A stretch of 64,000 nucleotides of DNA from Usitatibacter palustris. GTDB taxonomy: Bacteria; Pseudomonadota; Gammaproteobacteria; Burkholderiales; Usitatibacteraceae. The notes beneath the pieces were generated by a model. It was not told the origin of the DNA. It did no database searches and saw only the letters and a list, made by a program, of their open reading frames with translations. Position numbers and translations under genes: made by a program. Each line of letters begins with the position of its first letter. The stretch's first letter is position 1. The stretch covers positions 186,001 to 250,000 of the forward strand of contig NZ_CP053073.1 of the NCBI RefSeq assembly GCF_013003985.1, read 5' to 3'. This document shows, piece after piece, positions 55,243 through 63,994 of the stretch.

Positions 55243-56916
55243 TCAGTCGGTAACGGCACCCAGGCTCGCGGTGCCGACCAACTTCGCGTACTTGCCGAGC
55301 ACGCCGGTCGTGTAACGCGGCTTCGGTGCTTTCCACGCGGCGCGGCGCTTCGCGATCTCGGCTTCGTCCACGTTCAGCTGCAGCAGCAGCTTGTGCGCGT
55401 CGATCGTGATCGAGTCGCCTTCCTTCACGAGCGCGATCGGCCCGCCACTGAACGCCTCTGGCGTGACGTGGCCGACCACCATGCCCCACGTGCCGCCGGA
55501 GAAGCGCCCGTCGGTGATGAGGCCCACGGATTCGCCGAGGCCCTTGCCGATGAGCGCCGCGGTGGGTGCCAGCATTTCGCGCATGCCCGGGCCACCCTTC
55601 GGACCTTCATAACGAATCACGAGCACGTCGCCGGGCTTGATGCGGTCGGCGAGGATCGCGTCCATGCAATCGGGCTCGGACTCGAACACGCGCGCCGGGC
55701 CAGTGATGACGGGATTCTTGAGGCCGGTGATCTTCGCGACCGCGCCGTCGGGTGCGAGGTTGCCGCGCAGGATCGCGAGGTGGCCGTGCTCGTACATCGG
55801 GTTCGACCACGGACGGATCACGTCCTGGTCCTTGCGCGGTTCGGCGGGAACATCGCGCAGGTTCTCCGCGACGGTCTTCCCGGTGATCGTCATGCAATCG
55901 CCGTGCAGCACGCCGTTGGCGAGCAGGATCTTCATCACCTGCGGAATGCCGCCGGCCTTGTGGAGATCCACTGCGACGTACTTGCCCGAGGGCTTGAGGT
56001 CGCACAGCACCGGCACCTTCTGGCGCATGCGCTCGATGTCATCGAGGTTCCACGGAACGCCCGCGGAATGCGCGATCGCGAGCCAATGCAGCACGCCATT
56101 CGTCGAGCCGCCGGTGGCCATGATCACGGCGAACGCGTTCTCGATGGATTTCTTCGTGACGATGTCGCTGGGCTTGAGGCCGGCCTTCACGGCGGCGACC
56201 AGCGCTTCCATGCTCTTCGCCGCGCTCACGCGCTTCTCGTCATCCTCGGCGGCCATCGTCGATGAATACGGCAGCGACATGCCGACCGCTTCGACGGACG
56301 AGGACATCGTGTTCGCGGTGTACATGCCGCCGCACGCGCCCACGCCAGGCAGGGCCTTGCGCTCGATGCATTCGAAATCTTCCTTCGACATCTTGCCGGC
56401 GCTGAACGAGCCGACCGATTCGAAGACGGAGACGATCTGCAGGTCCTGGCCCTTGTGGTGGCCCGGCTTGATGGTGCCGCCGTAGACGCAGATCGCGGGG
56501 ATGTTCATGCGGCAGATGCCGATCATCGCGCCCGGGAGATTCTTGTCGCAGCCACCGATGGCGAGCACGCCATCCATGAACTGGCTCTGCGTCGCGGTCT
56601 CGATCGCATCGGCGATCACCTCGCGCGAGACGAGCGAGTACTTCATCCCCTCGGTGCCCATCGAGATGCCGTCGGTCACGGTGATCGTGCCGAACATTTG
56701 CGGCATCGCGCCCGCGGCGCGCGCGGCGGCGTCCGCGGCATCGGCGAGCGGCTGGATGCCCGCGTTGCACGGATTCATCGTCGAGTGGCCGTTGGCGATG
56801 CCGACGATCGGCTTCTCGAAATCGGCGTCCTGGTAGCCGATCGCGCGGAGCATCGAACGGTTGGGCGAGCGAGGCACGCCGTGGGTGATCGTGAAGGAGC
56901 GGTATTTGTCGGTCAT
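55243..56916 (-). CDS. ilvD: Dihydroxy-acid dehydratase
   Basis: This 557-residue iron-sulfur enzyme dehydrates dihydroxy acids to 2-oxo acids in branched-chain amino acid synthesis. Cluster ligands C50 (STMNPCNAG), C123 (GGCDKNLPG) and C195 ([16 protein letters not shown]) are intact, and K125 is next to the Mg site. The shorter, about 560-residue class with this pattern often uses a [2Fe-2S] cluster. The ATG at 56916 opens [20 protein letters not shown]; the frame extends upstream without conservation. Convergent with the Bug gene with no spacer. Confidence 0.96.
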   Translation of the reverse strand: MTDKYRSFTITHGVPRSPNRSMLRAIGYQDADFEKPIVGIANGHSTMNPCNAGIQPLADAADAAARAAGAMPQMFGTITVTDGISMGTEGMKYSLVSREVIADAIETATQSQFMDGVLAIGGCDKNLPGAMIGICRMNIPAICVYGGTIKPGHHKGQDLQIVSVFESVGSFSAGKMSKEDFECIERKALPGVGACGGMYTANTMSSSVEAVGMSLPYSSTMAAEDDEKRVSAAKSMEALVAAVKAGLKPSDIVTKKSIENAFAVIMATGGSTNGVLHWLAIAHSAGVPWNLDDIERMRQKVPVLCDLKPSGKYVAVDLHKAGGIPQVMKILLANGVLHGDCMTITGKTVAENLRDVPAEPRKDQDVIRPWSNPMYEHGHLAILRGNLAPDGAVAKITGLKNPVITGPARVFESEPDCMDAILADRIKPGDVLVIRYEGPKGGPGMREMLAPTAALIGKGLGESVGLITDGRFSGGTWGMVVGHVTPEAFSGGPIALVKEGDSITIDAHKLLLQLNVDEAEIAKRRAAWKAPKPRYTTGVLGKYAKLVGTASLGAVTD

Positions 56917-57046
56917 CGGAATTCTTGAAGGCACGCGTAGGACGTCAACGCATTCTAGTCGAACGCAGGAACCCGGGAGCGATGAGGGCATCCCACCCTG
57001 TGACGCAAACGCGTCGTTTCAATCTTCCTTGCAAAGGAGTTGCACC

Positions 57047-57376
57047 ATGAAGAAGAACCTCTTGAAGACGATCGTTTTTGCAACGGGTGTTTCGCTGGCG
57101 GGTTTCGCGGCCGCGGGTCCCGGCCATTGGAGGCAGGCCGACCCGGTCCGCTACCAGAGTGAATCGGACCTGATCCTCCAGGAAAACGTCAAGGCCGCGC
57201 TGTATGCCGACAAGAAGCTCGAGAATTCGATCTTCAACGTCACGGCGCTGGACGGCCGCGTGTCGATCACCGGCACGCTCGACAGCCAGGAGCAGGCGGC
57301 TGAAGTGAAGCGCGTCGCCCAACGGGTCGACGGCTCGCGTTCGATCACGACGTTCCTCGAAGCACCGGTGGGCTGA
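57047..57376 (+). CDS. BON-domain periplasmic protein
   Basis: The 109-residue protein has a signal peptide (LLKTIVFATGVSLAGFAAAG) and a single BON domain (about 38-105): LILQENVKAALYADKKLENS, IFNVTALDGRVSITGTLDSQ, EVKRVAQRVDGSRSITTFLE. BON domains bind phospholipid or envelope partners and occur in osmotic-shock proteins such as OsmY. AAAGGAG precedes the ATG at 57047. Stands alone between ilvD and lgt. Confidence 0.9.
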   Translation: MKKNLLKTIVFATGVSLAGFAAAGPGHWRQADPVRYQSESDLILQENVKAALYADKKLENSIFNVTALDGRVSITGTLDSQEQAAEVKRVAQRVDGSRSITTFLEAPVG

Positions 57377-57431
57377 TCACGGCCTGCTGTCGTAGCGTAG
57401 AATTCGGGCGCGACTTCAACCTCGCGCCCGA

Positions 57432-58232
57432 ATGCTTGTCCATCCCCAAATAGATCCCATCATCTTCTCCGTCGGCCCGGTGGCCGTGCGGTGGTATGGG
57501 CTCATGTATGTCATCGCCTTCGTCGCCTTCGTGACGCTCGCGAAGGTGCGCATTCGCCGCGGGCTCGTTCCGACGCTCGTGGAATCCGACATCGATGACC
57601 TCCTGCTTTATGGCGTGCTCGGCGTGATCGTCGGCGGGCGGCTCGGGCAGGTGCTGTTCTACGAGCCCGGGTATTACTTCGAGAACCCGATCGAGATCGT
57701 CAAGGTATGGAAGGGCGGCCTGAGCTTCCACGGTGGGTTCCTCGGCGTGCTGACCGCGGTGTGGATCTTCTGCCATCGGCGCGGCAAGCGTTGGCTCGCG
57801 GTGATGGATGCCGTCGCGCCCGCCGTGCCACCGGGGATCGCCGCGGGACGCCTCGGCAACTTCATCAACCAGGAATTGCCCGGCCGCGTGACCGACGTGC
57901 CCTGGGGCATGTGGTTTCCGGCGATCGATCCCGGCGGGCCCGTCGCGCGCCACCCATCGCAGCTCTACCAGGTCGGGCTCGAGGGCCTCGCGCTCTTCTT
58001 CATCCTCTGGTGGTTCGCCTCGAAACCGCGGCCCGTGGGTGCGATCTCCGGCGTCTTCCTCGTGGGCTACGGCGTGTTCCGCTCCGTCGCGGAGTTCGTG
58101 CGCCAGCCCGAAGCCTCCGTGCAGGGCGTCTTCCTCGGCGTCACGCTCGGTCAGTGGCTCTCGCTGCCGATGGTGCTCGTGGGGATTGCGATGATCGCGT
58201 GGGCGTACAAGAAACAGCCACTGTCATCCTGA
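57432..58232 (+). CDS. lgt: Prolipoprotein diacylglyceryl transferase
   Basis: This 266-residue inner-membrane enzyme transfers diacylglyceryl from phosphatidylglycerol to lipobox Cys. It has seven hydrophobic segments, H100 in LSFHGGFLGV, the signature GRLGNFINQELPGRVTD with R140, and PSQLYQVGLEG. This window encodes at least six lipoprotein substrates. The last three codons and stop (Leu-Ser-Ser-TGA) lie in the long hairpin repeat that follows. Confidence 0.96.
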   Translation: MLVHPQIDPIIFSVGPVAVRWYGLMYVIAFVAFVTLAKVRIRRGLVPTLVESDIDDLLLYGVLGVIVGGRLGQVLFYEPGYYFENPIEIVKVWKGGLSFHGGFLGVLTAVWIFCHRRGKRWLAVMDAVAPAVPPGIAAGRLGNFINQELPGRVTDVPWGMWFPAIDPGGPVARHPSQLYQVGLEGLALFFILWWFASKPRPVGAISGVFLVGYGVFRSVAEFVRQPEASVQGVFLGVTLGQWLSLPMVLVGIAMIAWAYKKQPLSS

Positions 58233-58314
58233 GGGTCGAAGACCCGAAGGACCTGCTTGAATCAGTTAAGTGCCTAAAGCAGGTCCTTCGGGTCTTCGAC
58301 CCTCAGGATGACAG
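58221..58314. repeat. Long dispersed hairpin repeat, copy C
   Basis: Perfect 38-bp arms (58221-58258, 58277-58314) around an 18-base centre. Outer ends match copies A and D, but the variable block is GGTCGAAGACCCGAAGG instead of AGCGAAGCGACGAAGG, with matching changes in the other arm. It provides the end of lgt and separates it from the convergent propeller gene. Confidence 0.95.
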
Positions 58315-58320
58315 TTCTCT

Positions 58321-59517
58321 TTATCGCGACAACAACACCCGCAGCACCGTCGGCTTGGGCACCGTGTCGGGCCGGTCGATCTTCCCCTCGCGATTGAAGC
58401 GATTCACGCCGGTCGCGGCGAGCAAATAAAACCCATGTGACGTCACCGCACCCGTCGTGGGTTCATCGAGCGACGGGTGATGGTGCGAGAGCAGCGTCTG
58501 CACGCGCGTGATCGCGGTGCCGTCGGGCGAGAGCGTCATGAGAATGACGCGGCCCGGCGTCGTGATGTTCTGCACGCCGACCAGCTGGCCTTCCCATTCG
58601 TAGAGCCCGTCGATGCCCGCGACCGTTTCGCGTGCGGGGACGGTGACGCGCGTCATCTTGCCGGTGGCGAGGTCGACCATCGCAACGCCGGTCGAGTGGC
58701 CGATGTAGAGGCGCTTCACGTCGGGCGAGACCGCGAGCCCGTTGGTGCCGCGCGCCTGGCCCGCAGCCAGCACCGTGTGGGGCGCGCCGCTCTTCAGGAT
58801 TTCATACACCGCGCCGCTTGCCGAATCGGAAACGAAGACGCGGCCGCCGCGAGCGACCGCAACGTCGTTGAGCTGCTGCGCACCGGGCACCTCCGCGCGC
58901 TGCAGCAGCTTGCCGGTGTCTGCATCGAATGCGACCACGGTGTTGCGCCGCTCCTTCTCGCCCGCTTCGGTGATCGCATTCGTGCTGATGGCGTACAGCG
59001 TGCGGCGCGGAGAATCGAGCGCGAGGCCGAGCACATGATCGAGTTTCGCGTCCTTGCCGGCGAACTCCGTCACAACCCCACCGGGAGAAACGCGCACGAT
59101 GCGCTTCTGCGCGATGCTGCCCACGAGAAAGCTCGCGGTCCCCGGGTCATAAGCGATGCCTTCGGGAATGAACGCGCGGTCGTCGATCTCGAATGCGACA
59201 GGCGCGAAATCGAGACGCGGCAATCGCGCTTCGAGCTTCGAGCGCAACGCCTGGAACGCCTTGTCTTCCCAGATCGCCTCGAAACCGAATTCGCGCGGCG
59301 GCAGGAATCCCTCGCCGAGCTCGTCGACTTTCTTCAACGCGGCGAGCGCGGCCTTCTTGTCGCCCGCTTCCACCTGGAAGTGCGACAGGTAGTACCAGAG
59401 CGTCGGATCCTCGGGGCGTTGCTTGAGGAGGTTTTCGATGGCCGCGATCACCGTCGCCGTTTGCGCGGCGACAGGTACGGCCAGAGCGATGAGGAGTGCA
59501 ACGAGGAGGGAGCGCAT
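58321..59517 (-). CDS. Secreted SMP-30/NHL-like beta-propeller protein with N-terminal TPR-like part
   Basis: The 398-residue protein has a signal peptide (MRSLLVALLIALAVPVAAQT), a short TPR-like helical part (about 30-90: ENLLKQRPEDPTLWYYLSHF, QVEAGDKKAALAALKKVDEL) and a six-bladed propeller (about 100-398) with repeats such as FIPEGIAYDPGTASFLVGSI and GTNGLAVSPDVKRLYIGHS. This resembles SMP-30/gluconolactonase-like propellers; the metal-binding Glu-Asn-Asp set cannot be assigned with confidence. Stop 7 bases after repeat copy C. Confidence 0.82.
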   Translation of the reverse strand: MRSLLVALLIALAVPVAAQTATVIAAIENLLKQRPEDPTLWYYLSHFQVEAGDKKAALAALKKVDELGEGFLPPREFGFEAIWEDKAFQALRSKLEARLPRLDFAPVAFEIDDRAFIPEGIAYDPGTASFLVGSIAQKRIVRVSPGGVVTEFAGKDAKLDHVLGLALDSPRRTLYAISTNAITEAGEKERRNTVVAFDADTGKLLQRAEVPGAQQLNDVAVARGGRVFVSDSASGAVYEILKSGAPHTVLAAGQARGTNGLAVSPDVKRLYIGHSTGVAMVDLATGKMTRVTVPARETVAGIDGLYEWEGQLVGVQNITTPGRVILMTLSPDGTAITRVQTLLSHHHPSLDEPTTGAVTSHGFYLLAATGVNRFNREGKIDRPDTVPKPTVLRVLLSR

Positions 59518-59531
59518 CCCTCCATTGTCGC

Positions 59532-60071
59532 CTACATCGTTTCCTTCGGCGGGCGCAGCGGATCGAAGTCCGACCAGTTGCCGCCATCCCAATTGCCGTT
59601 CGCACGCTCGACGGGATCCGCGCCGGTCTCGTGCAGGATGCGCGCGATCGCGTCTTCCTCGACGTCGGTCACCGAAGCGTTCACGGCGACGAGCGTTCCG
59701 GCTTGTCGCGTCTGCGGGGCTTTCGGATTCGAGTCCATCCCGTTCAGCGCGCCGACGAGCGAGCCCGTATACGCACCGACACCGGCACCGGCAATGGGAC
59801 CCAGCGGCCCGAGTACGGGAATCGTTGCAGCACCGACCGCGAGGCCGACCGCGCCACCGACGGCAGCACCCTTGGCCGCGCCCGAATCGGCCGTCTTCGC
59901 GCCCGGCGATTCATCGCGGTCGCCGCCGATGGGGTACTGGTCATGTTGTCCCGGAGGATTCACGGCGAGGACGGACAACTCCTGCTCGTCCACGCCCGCG
60001 TCGCGCAGCCGCATGACCGCCGCGTCCGCCTGGTCCCGGTTCTCGAAACGTCCTGCGATGATCGTGCTCAT
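59532..60071 (-). CDS. Stress-type glycine-zipper protein (YflT-like N-terminus)
   Basis: The 179-residue protein starts with a ferredoxin-like domain resembling the YflT/general-stress 17M family (STIIAGRFENRDQADAAVMR, LRDAGVDEQELSVLAVNPPG), followed by a glycine zipper capable of spanning a membrane (about 82-124, GAAVGGAVGLAVGAATIPVL, GPLGPIAGAGVGAYTG), and ends with TLVAVNASVTDVEEDAIARI. GGAGAG precedes the ATG at 60071; the longer frame reaches the palindrome upstream and is not favoured. Function is presumably envelope stress, by analogy. Confidence 0.8.
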   Translation of the reverse strand: MSTIIAGRFENRDQADAAVMRLRDAGVDEQELSVLAVNPPGQHDQYPIGGDRDESPGAKTADSGAAKGAAVGGAVGLAVGAATIPVLGPLGPIAGAGVGAYTGSLVGALNGMDSNPKAPQTRQAGTLVAVNASVTDVEEDAIARILHETGADPVERANGNWDGGNWSDFDPLRPPKETM

Positions 60072-60127
60072 GGCATCTCTCCGTGTGGGGTTCATTCGAA
60101 TAAACCACCGCAAGAGGTATGCCACTC

Positions 60128-60152
60128 ACCAATGGGGACAGACCCCATTGGT
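60128..60152. repeat. 25-bp palindrome, third copy
   Basis: Identical to the unit at 28989-29013: ACCAATGGGG, loop ACAGA, CCCCATTGGT. It sits between two minus-strand envelope genes (stop at 60186, start at 60071), where it may attenuate or end transcription. Confidence 0.93.
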
Positions 60153-60185
60153 CGCGTGTAACAGTTGCCGGAATTCGTTTCCTTA

Positions 60186-60536
60186 TTACCGACCCATGCG
60201 GCGCTCGTAGGCAGCGTTCACCACGTTGGCCACGCCCTGGTCGTTGCCGCCGCCCTTCGCGTTGATCTCCACGCGCACGCTGCCATCGGCTTGCCGATTC
60301 AGGCGCAGCGTGACGTCCGAGCCGTCCTTGCGGCCCTGGATCATGCCGGCACCGCGATCGGCGTTGCCGACGTTCACGCCCGCGTCCTGCATCGCGCCCA
60401 TCGCGGCATCCCACGAACGATCGAACGATGCGGGCTGCTGCTGCACCTGGTACGCGTAAGGGTCATAGACAACGCAGCCGGTGAGCGAAACCAGCGAGAA
60501 CAGGGCGACTGCAGCGAGGCGGCGGGGGGCGAACAT
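60186..60536 (-). CDS. Small lipoprotein, hypothetical
   Basis: This 116-residue lipoprotein has signal RRLAAVALFSLVSLTGC (lipobox LTGC). The mature part (SFDRSWDAAMGAMQDAGVNV, IQGRKDGSDVTLRLNRQADG, SVRVEINAKGG) has the helix-strand-strand look of small outer-membrane assembly or DUF3568-like lipoproteins. The ATG is the only plausible start. It is divergent from the gene at 60603. Confidence 0.78.
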   Translation of the reverse strand: MFAPRRLAAVALFSLVSLTGCVVYDPYAYQVQQQPASFDRSWDAAMGAMQDAGVNVGNADRGAGMIQGRKDGSDVTLRLNRQADGSVRVEINAKGGGNDQGVANVVNAAYERRMGR

Positions 60537-60602
60537 GGGGGTTTTTCCTCTTCAGAGTAGAATCTTCATCCCATTCTCACCCCACGCATGAAGAGGACGC
60601 AA

Positions 60603-61232
60603 ATGAAGCGAATCGCAATCCTTGCCGCCGCGGCACTGGCCGTCACGGCTTTCGCGCAGGACAAGAAGCCCGCCCCGCCTGCTCCCCAGGACAAAGGCGT
60701 GATGGTTGGCGAGGCCGAAAAGGTCACCGCCACCGTCGAAGCCGTCGACCAGACGACGCGCCAGGTCACCCTCAAGGGCCCGAGCGGCAACGTGGTCAGC
60801 TTCGTCGCCGGCCCGGAAGTGAAGAACCTCGCGCAAGTGCAGAAGGGTGACATCGTCACCATCGCGTTCGTGCAGGCCCTGGCCCTCGAGCTGAAGAAGA
60901 CCGGCGCCAAGGTTCGCGAGCGCGTCGAGACCGAAACGAAGAAGGGTGCGCCGCTGGGCTCGAAGCCCGCCGGCATCGTCGCCCGCGAAGTGAAGGTCGT
61001 CGCCTCCGTCGAAGCCGTGGATGCGAAGTCGCAGAAGGTTGTCCTGCGCGGACCCGAGCACACGGTGATGCTCAAGGTGAAGAACCCGGAAGTCCTGAAG
61101 GACATCAAGGCCGGTGACTTCGTCGAAGCGCGCTACGTGGAAGCCGTCGCGATCAAGGTGGAGAAGGCCCCGGCCGCTCCCGCCGCTTCGCCGCCTCCCG
61201 CGCCTGCCGCGCCGGAGAAGCCGAAGAAGTAA
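60603..61232 (+). CDS. Secreted protein with two internal repeats
   Basis: The 209-residue protein has a signal peptide (MKRIAILAAAALAVTAFAQD) and two homologous domains: about 38-100 (VTATVEAVDQTTRQVTLKGP ... VQKGDIVTIAFVQALALEL) and about 127-185 (VVASVEAVDAKSQKVVLRGP ... IKAGDFVEARYVEAVAIKV). Each ends in a strand like small OB or SH3-type barrels. A Pro/Ala/Lys-rich tail follows. The ATG at 60603 is preceded by AGAGGA, so it is preferred to the ATG at 60588. Family not named with confidence. Confidence 0.78.
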   Translation: MKRIAILAAAALAVTAFAQDKKPAPPAPQDKGVMVGEAEKVTATVEAVDQTTRQVTLKGPSGNVVSFVAGPEVKNLAQVQKGDIVTIAFVQALALELKKTGAKVRERVETETKKGAPLGSKPAGIVAREVKVVASVEAVDAKSQKVVLRGPEHTVMLKVKNPEVLKDIKAGDFVEARYVEAVAIKVEKAPAAPAASPPPAPAAPEKPKK

Positions 61233-61236
61233 AGCT

Positions 61237-62430
61237 GTGCCCGGGCTCCTCGAGGGCGTTCGCGTCCTCGACCTGACCAACGTCCTCGCGGGGCCCTTCG
61301 CGACTTACCAGCTGGCAATGCTCGGCGCGGAGGTCGTGAAGATCGAGGCCCCCGGCGACGGGGACCTTGCCCGCAGCCTCGGCGCCGATCCGGGGCTCAC
61401 CGCCAAGCGCATGGGCATTTCCTTTCTCGCAGTGAACGCGGGCAAGAAATCGGTCGTGCTCGATTTGAAGAACCCGCGCGGCCGCGACGCCTTCCTGCGA
61501 TTGGCGAAAGACGCGAACGTCGTCGTCGAAGCGTTTCGTCCCGGCGTGATGCAACGCCTGGGACTCGATCACGAAGCGTTGAAGCGCGTGAACCCGAAGA
61601 TCGTCTACTGCGCGATCTCCGGCTTCGGGCAGACCGGCCCCCTCGCCAAGCGCGCCGCATACGACCAGATCATCCAGGGCTATTCGGGCGTGATGAGCGT
61701 GACAGGGGATGCGAAGAGCGCGCCGCTGCGCACGGGCCATCCCGTTGCCGACACCACCGGTGGGCTCACCGCGGCGATGGCGATCTGCGCGGCCGTCGTG
61801 CGCCAGCAAGGCAAAGGCGAGGGCGCGTTCATCGATGTCTCGATGCTCGATTCCACCGTCGCAACGCTCGGCTGGCTCGTGTCGAATTACCTGAATGCCG
61901 ATGTCGAGCCCGCGCCGATGGGCAATGAGAATTTCACCGCGAGTCCTTCGGGCACTTTTCGCACGAAGGCGGGGCTGCTCAACATCGCGGCCAACGAGCA
62001 GAAGCAATTCGAAGCGCTGTGCGATGCGTTGGGCCGGCCGCACCTCAAGACCGACGGCCGCTTCGTGGGCCGCAATGAGCGCAAGAAGAATCGCGCGGAG
62101 TTGAAGCGCGTGCTCGAGGAAGCCCTCGCTACGGAAACCGCCGAGCACTGGGAGCTCATGCTGAACGAGGAAGGCGTGCCCTCGGGCCGCGTGTTCTCGA
62201 TCCCGCAGATCCTCGCGCACGAGCATGCGGTCGCTCGCTCGCTCGTGAAGACCTTCAAGCGCGTGCCCGGCGCGGAGTGCGATTCGAGCGCAACGCGCCC
62301 CGGATTCCACGTCGATGGAGCACCTCTCGATGTCGCTACGCCGCCGCCCCGATTGGGTGAGCACACGGAAGAGGTCCTTCGGAGTGCGGGACTCGGCGAG
62401 GAGGAAGTTCGCGCGCTACTGTCATCCTGA
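61237..62430 (+). CDS. CoA transferase, CaiB/BaiF (type III) family
   Basis: This 397-residue class III CoA transferase has nucleophile D172 in GHPVADTTGGLTAAMA. Other blocks: GVRVLDLTNVLAGPFATYQL, MLGAEVVKIEAPGDGDLARS, VLDLKNPRGRDAFLRLAKDA, GFGQTGPLAKRAAYDQIIQG and MLDSTVATLGWL. It swaps CoA between carboxylic acids; substrate not deducible. The GTG at 61237 starts 4 bases after the preceding stop. The last codons and stop (Leu-Ser-Ser-TGA) lie in hairpin copy D, just as for lgt in copy C. Confidence 0.92.
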   Translation: MPGLLEGVRVLDLTNVLAGPFATYQLAMLGAEVVKIEAPGDGDLARSLGADPGLTAKRMGISFLAVNAGKKSVVLDLKNPRGRDAFLRLAKDANVVVEAFRPGVMQRLGLDHEALKRVNPKIVYCAISGFGQTGPLAKRAAYDQIIQGYSGVMSVTGDAKSAPLRTGHPVADTTGGLTAAMAICAAVVRQQGKGEGAFIDVSMLDSTVATLGWLVSNYLNADVEPAPMGNENFTASPSGTFRTKAGLLNIAANEQKQFEALCDALGRPHLKTDGRFVGRNERKKNRAELKRVLEEALATETAEHWELMLNEEGVPSGRVFSIPQILAHEHAVARSLVKTFKRVPGAECDSSATRPGFHVDGAPLDVATPPPRLGEHTEEVLRSAGLGEEEVRALLSS

Positions 62431-62512
62431 GGAGCGAAGCGACGAAGGACCTGCTTGATTCAGTTAACCGCCTAAAGCAGGTCCTTCGTCGCTTCGCTCC
62501 TCAGGATGACAG
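62419..62512. repeat. Long dispersed hairpin repeat, copy D
   Basis: Perfect 38-bp arms (62419-62456, 62475-62512) identical in sequence to those of copy A, around an 18-base centre related to that of copy C. It ends the CoA transferase gene and lies 47 bases upstream of tRNA-Ala. Confidence 0.95.
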
Positions 62513-62539
62513 TGGGAGTCAGGACGACAGTGCTTAAGG

Positions 62540-62545
62540 TATAAT
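62540..62545 (+). promoter_or_regulatory. -10 element (TATAAT) of tRNA-Ala promoter
   Basis: A perfect TATAAT lies 14 bases before the mature tRNA 5' end, followed by a GC-rich discriminator (TTCGCGC), as in stringently controlled stable-RNA promoters. The expected -35 position (about 62517-62522) is a poor match. Confidence 0.65.
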
Positions 62546-62559
62546 TTCGCGCTTCACTT

Positions 62560-62635
<76 letters not shown>

Positions 62636-62645
62636 AATGAAAGGC

Positions 62646-62669
62646 AACGGCGTCCACTTGGACGCCGTT
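62646..62669 (+). terminator. Rho-independent terminator of tRNA-Ala
   Basis: A perfect 10-bp stem (AACGGCGTCC / GGACGCCGTT) with a 4-base loop, followed by TGTCTTTT, lies 11 bases after the CCA end. Confidence 0.88.
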
Positions 62670-62775
62670 TGTCTTTTATGCCGCGCCTATCCGTCGCCTT
62701 TTTCCGGGGCCCAGGTCGTGCCGAGCCCCTAGGATCGATCCGCGGTCTACTCCACGGGCCGGGGATGGAACGTCG

Positions 62776-63966
62776 ATGAGGGTCTTCGGGAACACTGCGG
62801 GTGCGCTTGCAATGCTCGCCGCCGCGCTGGCGACATCCGGCTGCGTGGGCCTCGCGACCGGAACCATCGCGGGACGCAACGATGCCGGTGCGAACATCGA
62901 CATGGAAGGGCGCCTCGTCGCCAATCCCGATGGCAGCGCCCGCGCGCGCCTGGTGACGCTCACGCGGCCGCATACCACGCTCACGGAGGCCGACTACACG
63001 CTGGAGATCCTTCCGGGCAACGGCCGCGTGTCGCCACCGCAGTCGTATCGAATGATCGCGATCTTCTCGCAGACGGATGACTTCAGCGGGGGCACGGATA
63101 CGGGACGGGCTTTCATGCGCGATCACCTGGGTGCGGTCGCGACGATCTTCCACAATCCTTCGGACACGTCGACCCGCATCCGCACCTCGCGCGATGGCCG
63201 CCGCCACATCGGGGCGGCATGGCTCGCGGCTGTGCAGGCCGACGACCGGCGCGTGCCCTGGCGCATCGAGCCGGGCACGAACGATTGCAAGGCCATGCCG
63301 GACGGGAACGATTGCTTCGACATGGAGACCCTCACGCGGCTCGTGTTCGACCGCGTCTCGGATGTCGTCACGACACGCGTGCGCGATCTCGGCCTGGGCC
63401 GCATCGCCGAGCAGGAACTGCACTACATCCCCAACATCGTGCATGCCGGCCTTGAAGCCGGGGGCCGGCGCGCGCGGGGCTTTGGGCTCGTCTTCAGGGT
63501 TCGCGTCGGCCTCGTTTTCCAGGACGCCGAGATCCTCATCCCGATGAGCGTCCTCTTCCTCGACGATGTGCGCGGCTACACGATCGTGATCGATCCCCTG
63601 GGCTTCGACCTGCGTGACTTCGATCCCGAGAATCTCGATCGCATCCACGCGCACGGGCCACTTTTCCAGGAGGGCTCAGTGCGCGACGCGGTGCGCGATG
63701 GAATTGCCGCCGCGGCCATGCCCACCCTCAACGGTGCGCGCTTCGAGGACTTCCTGGTGTCGATGCTCGAAGCGGTGGCCGGACGGCCGCGCATCACGAA
63801 CGGCCGCATCAATCCCGGCTACGACGTCCTTCTCACGTCCGACCGCAACACGGGCGGCAGCGATGGCGACGGCGTGCGACGCCACGCCGATGGGCGCATC
63901 TGGCGGCAGGTCGGCACGCAGCCCGTCGAGAACCCGCAAGGCGTGCAACTCATCTTCCTCGAATAG
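62776..63966 (+). CDS. Large lipoprotein of unknown function
   Basis: Not recognised. The 396-residue lipoprotein has signal GNTAGALAMLAAALATSGC (lipobox ATSGC). The mature part has strands like a beta-sandwich (NIDMEGRLVANPDGSARARL, DYTLEILPGNGRVSPPQSYR) and a paired Cys block (NDCKAMPDGNDCFDME) that may form a disulfide. The segment AEILIPMSVLFLDDVRGYTI and its surroundings are moderately hydrophobic. It stands alone downstream of the tRNA terminator; a short GTG-initiated frame follows. Confidence 0.65.
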   Translation: MRVFGNTAGALAMLAAALATSGCVGLATGTIAGRNDAGANIDMEGRLVANPDGSARARLVTLTRPHTTLTEADYTLEILPGNGRVSPPQSYRMIAIFSQTDDFSGGTDTGRAFMRDHLGAVATIFHNPSDTSTRIRTSRDGRRHIGAAWLAAVQADDRRVPWRIEPGTNDCKAMPDGNDCFDMETLTRLVFDRVSDVVTTRVRDLGLGRIAEQELHYIPNIVHAGLEAGGRRARGFGLVFRVRVGLVFQDAEILIPMSVLFLDDVRGYTIVIDPLGFDLRDFDPENLDRIHAHGPLFQEGSVRDAVRDGIAAAAMPTLNGARFEDFLVSMLEAVAGRPRITNGRINPGYDVLLTSDRNTGGSDGDGVRRHADGRIWRQVGTQPVENPQGVQLIFLE

Positions 63967-63994
63967 CTGACTGTAAATTCCAAGAGGAGTTTCC

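Noticed and set aside
60588..60602. Upstream ATG of the duplicated-barrel protein
   Set aside because: The second ATG at 60603 has the Shine-Dalgarno AGAGGA and starts the signal peptide directly.
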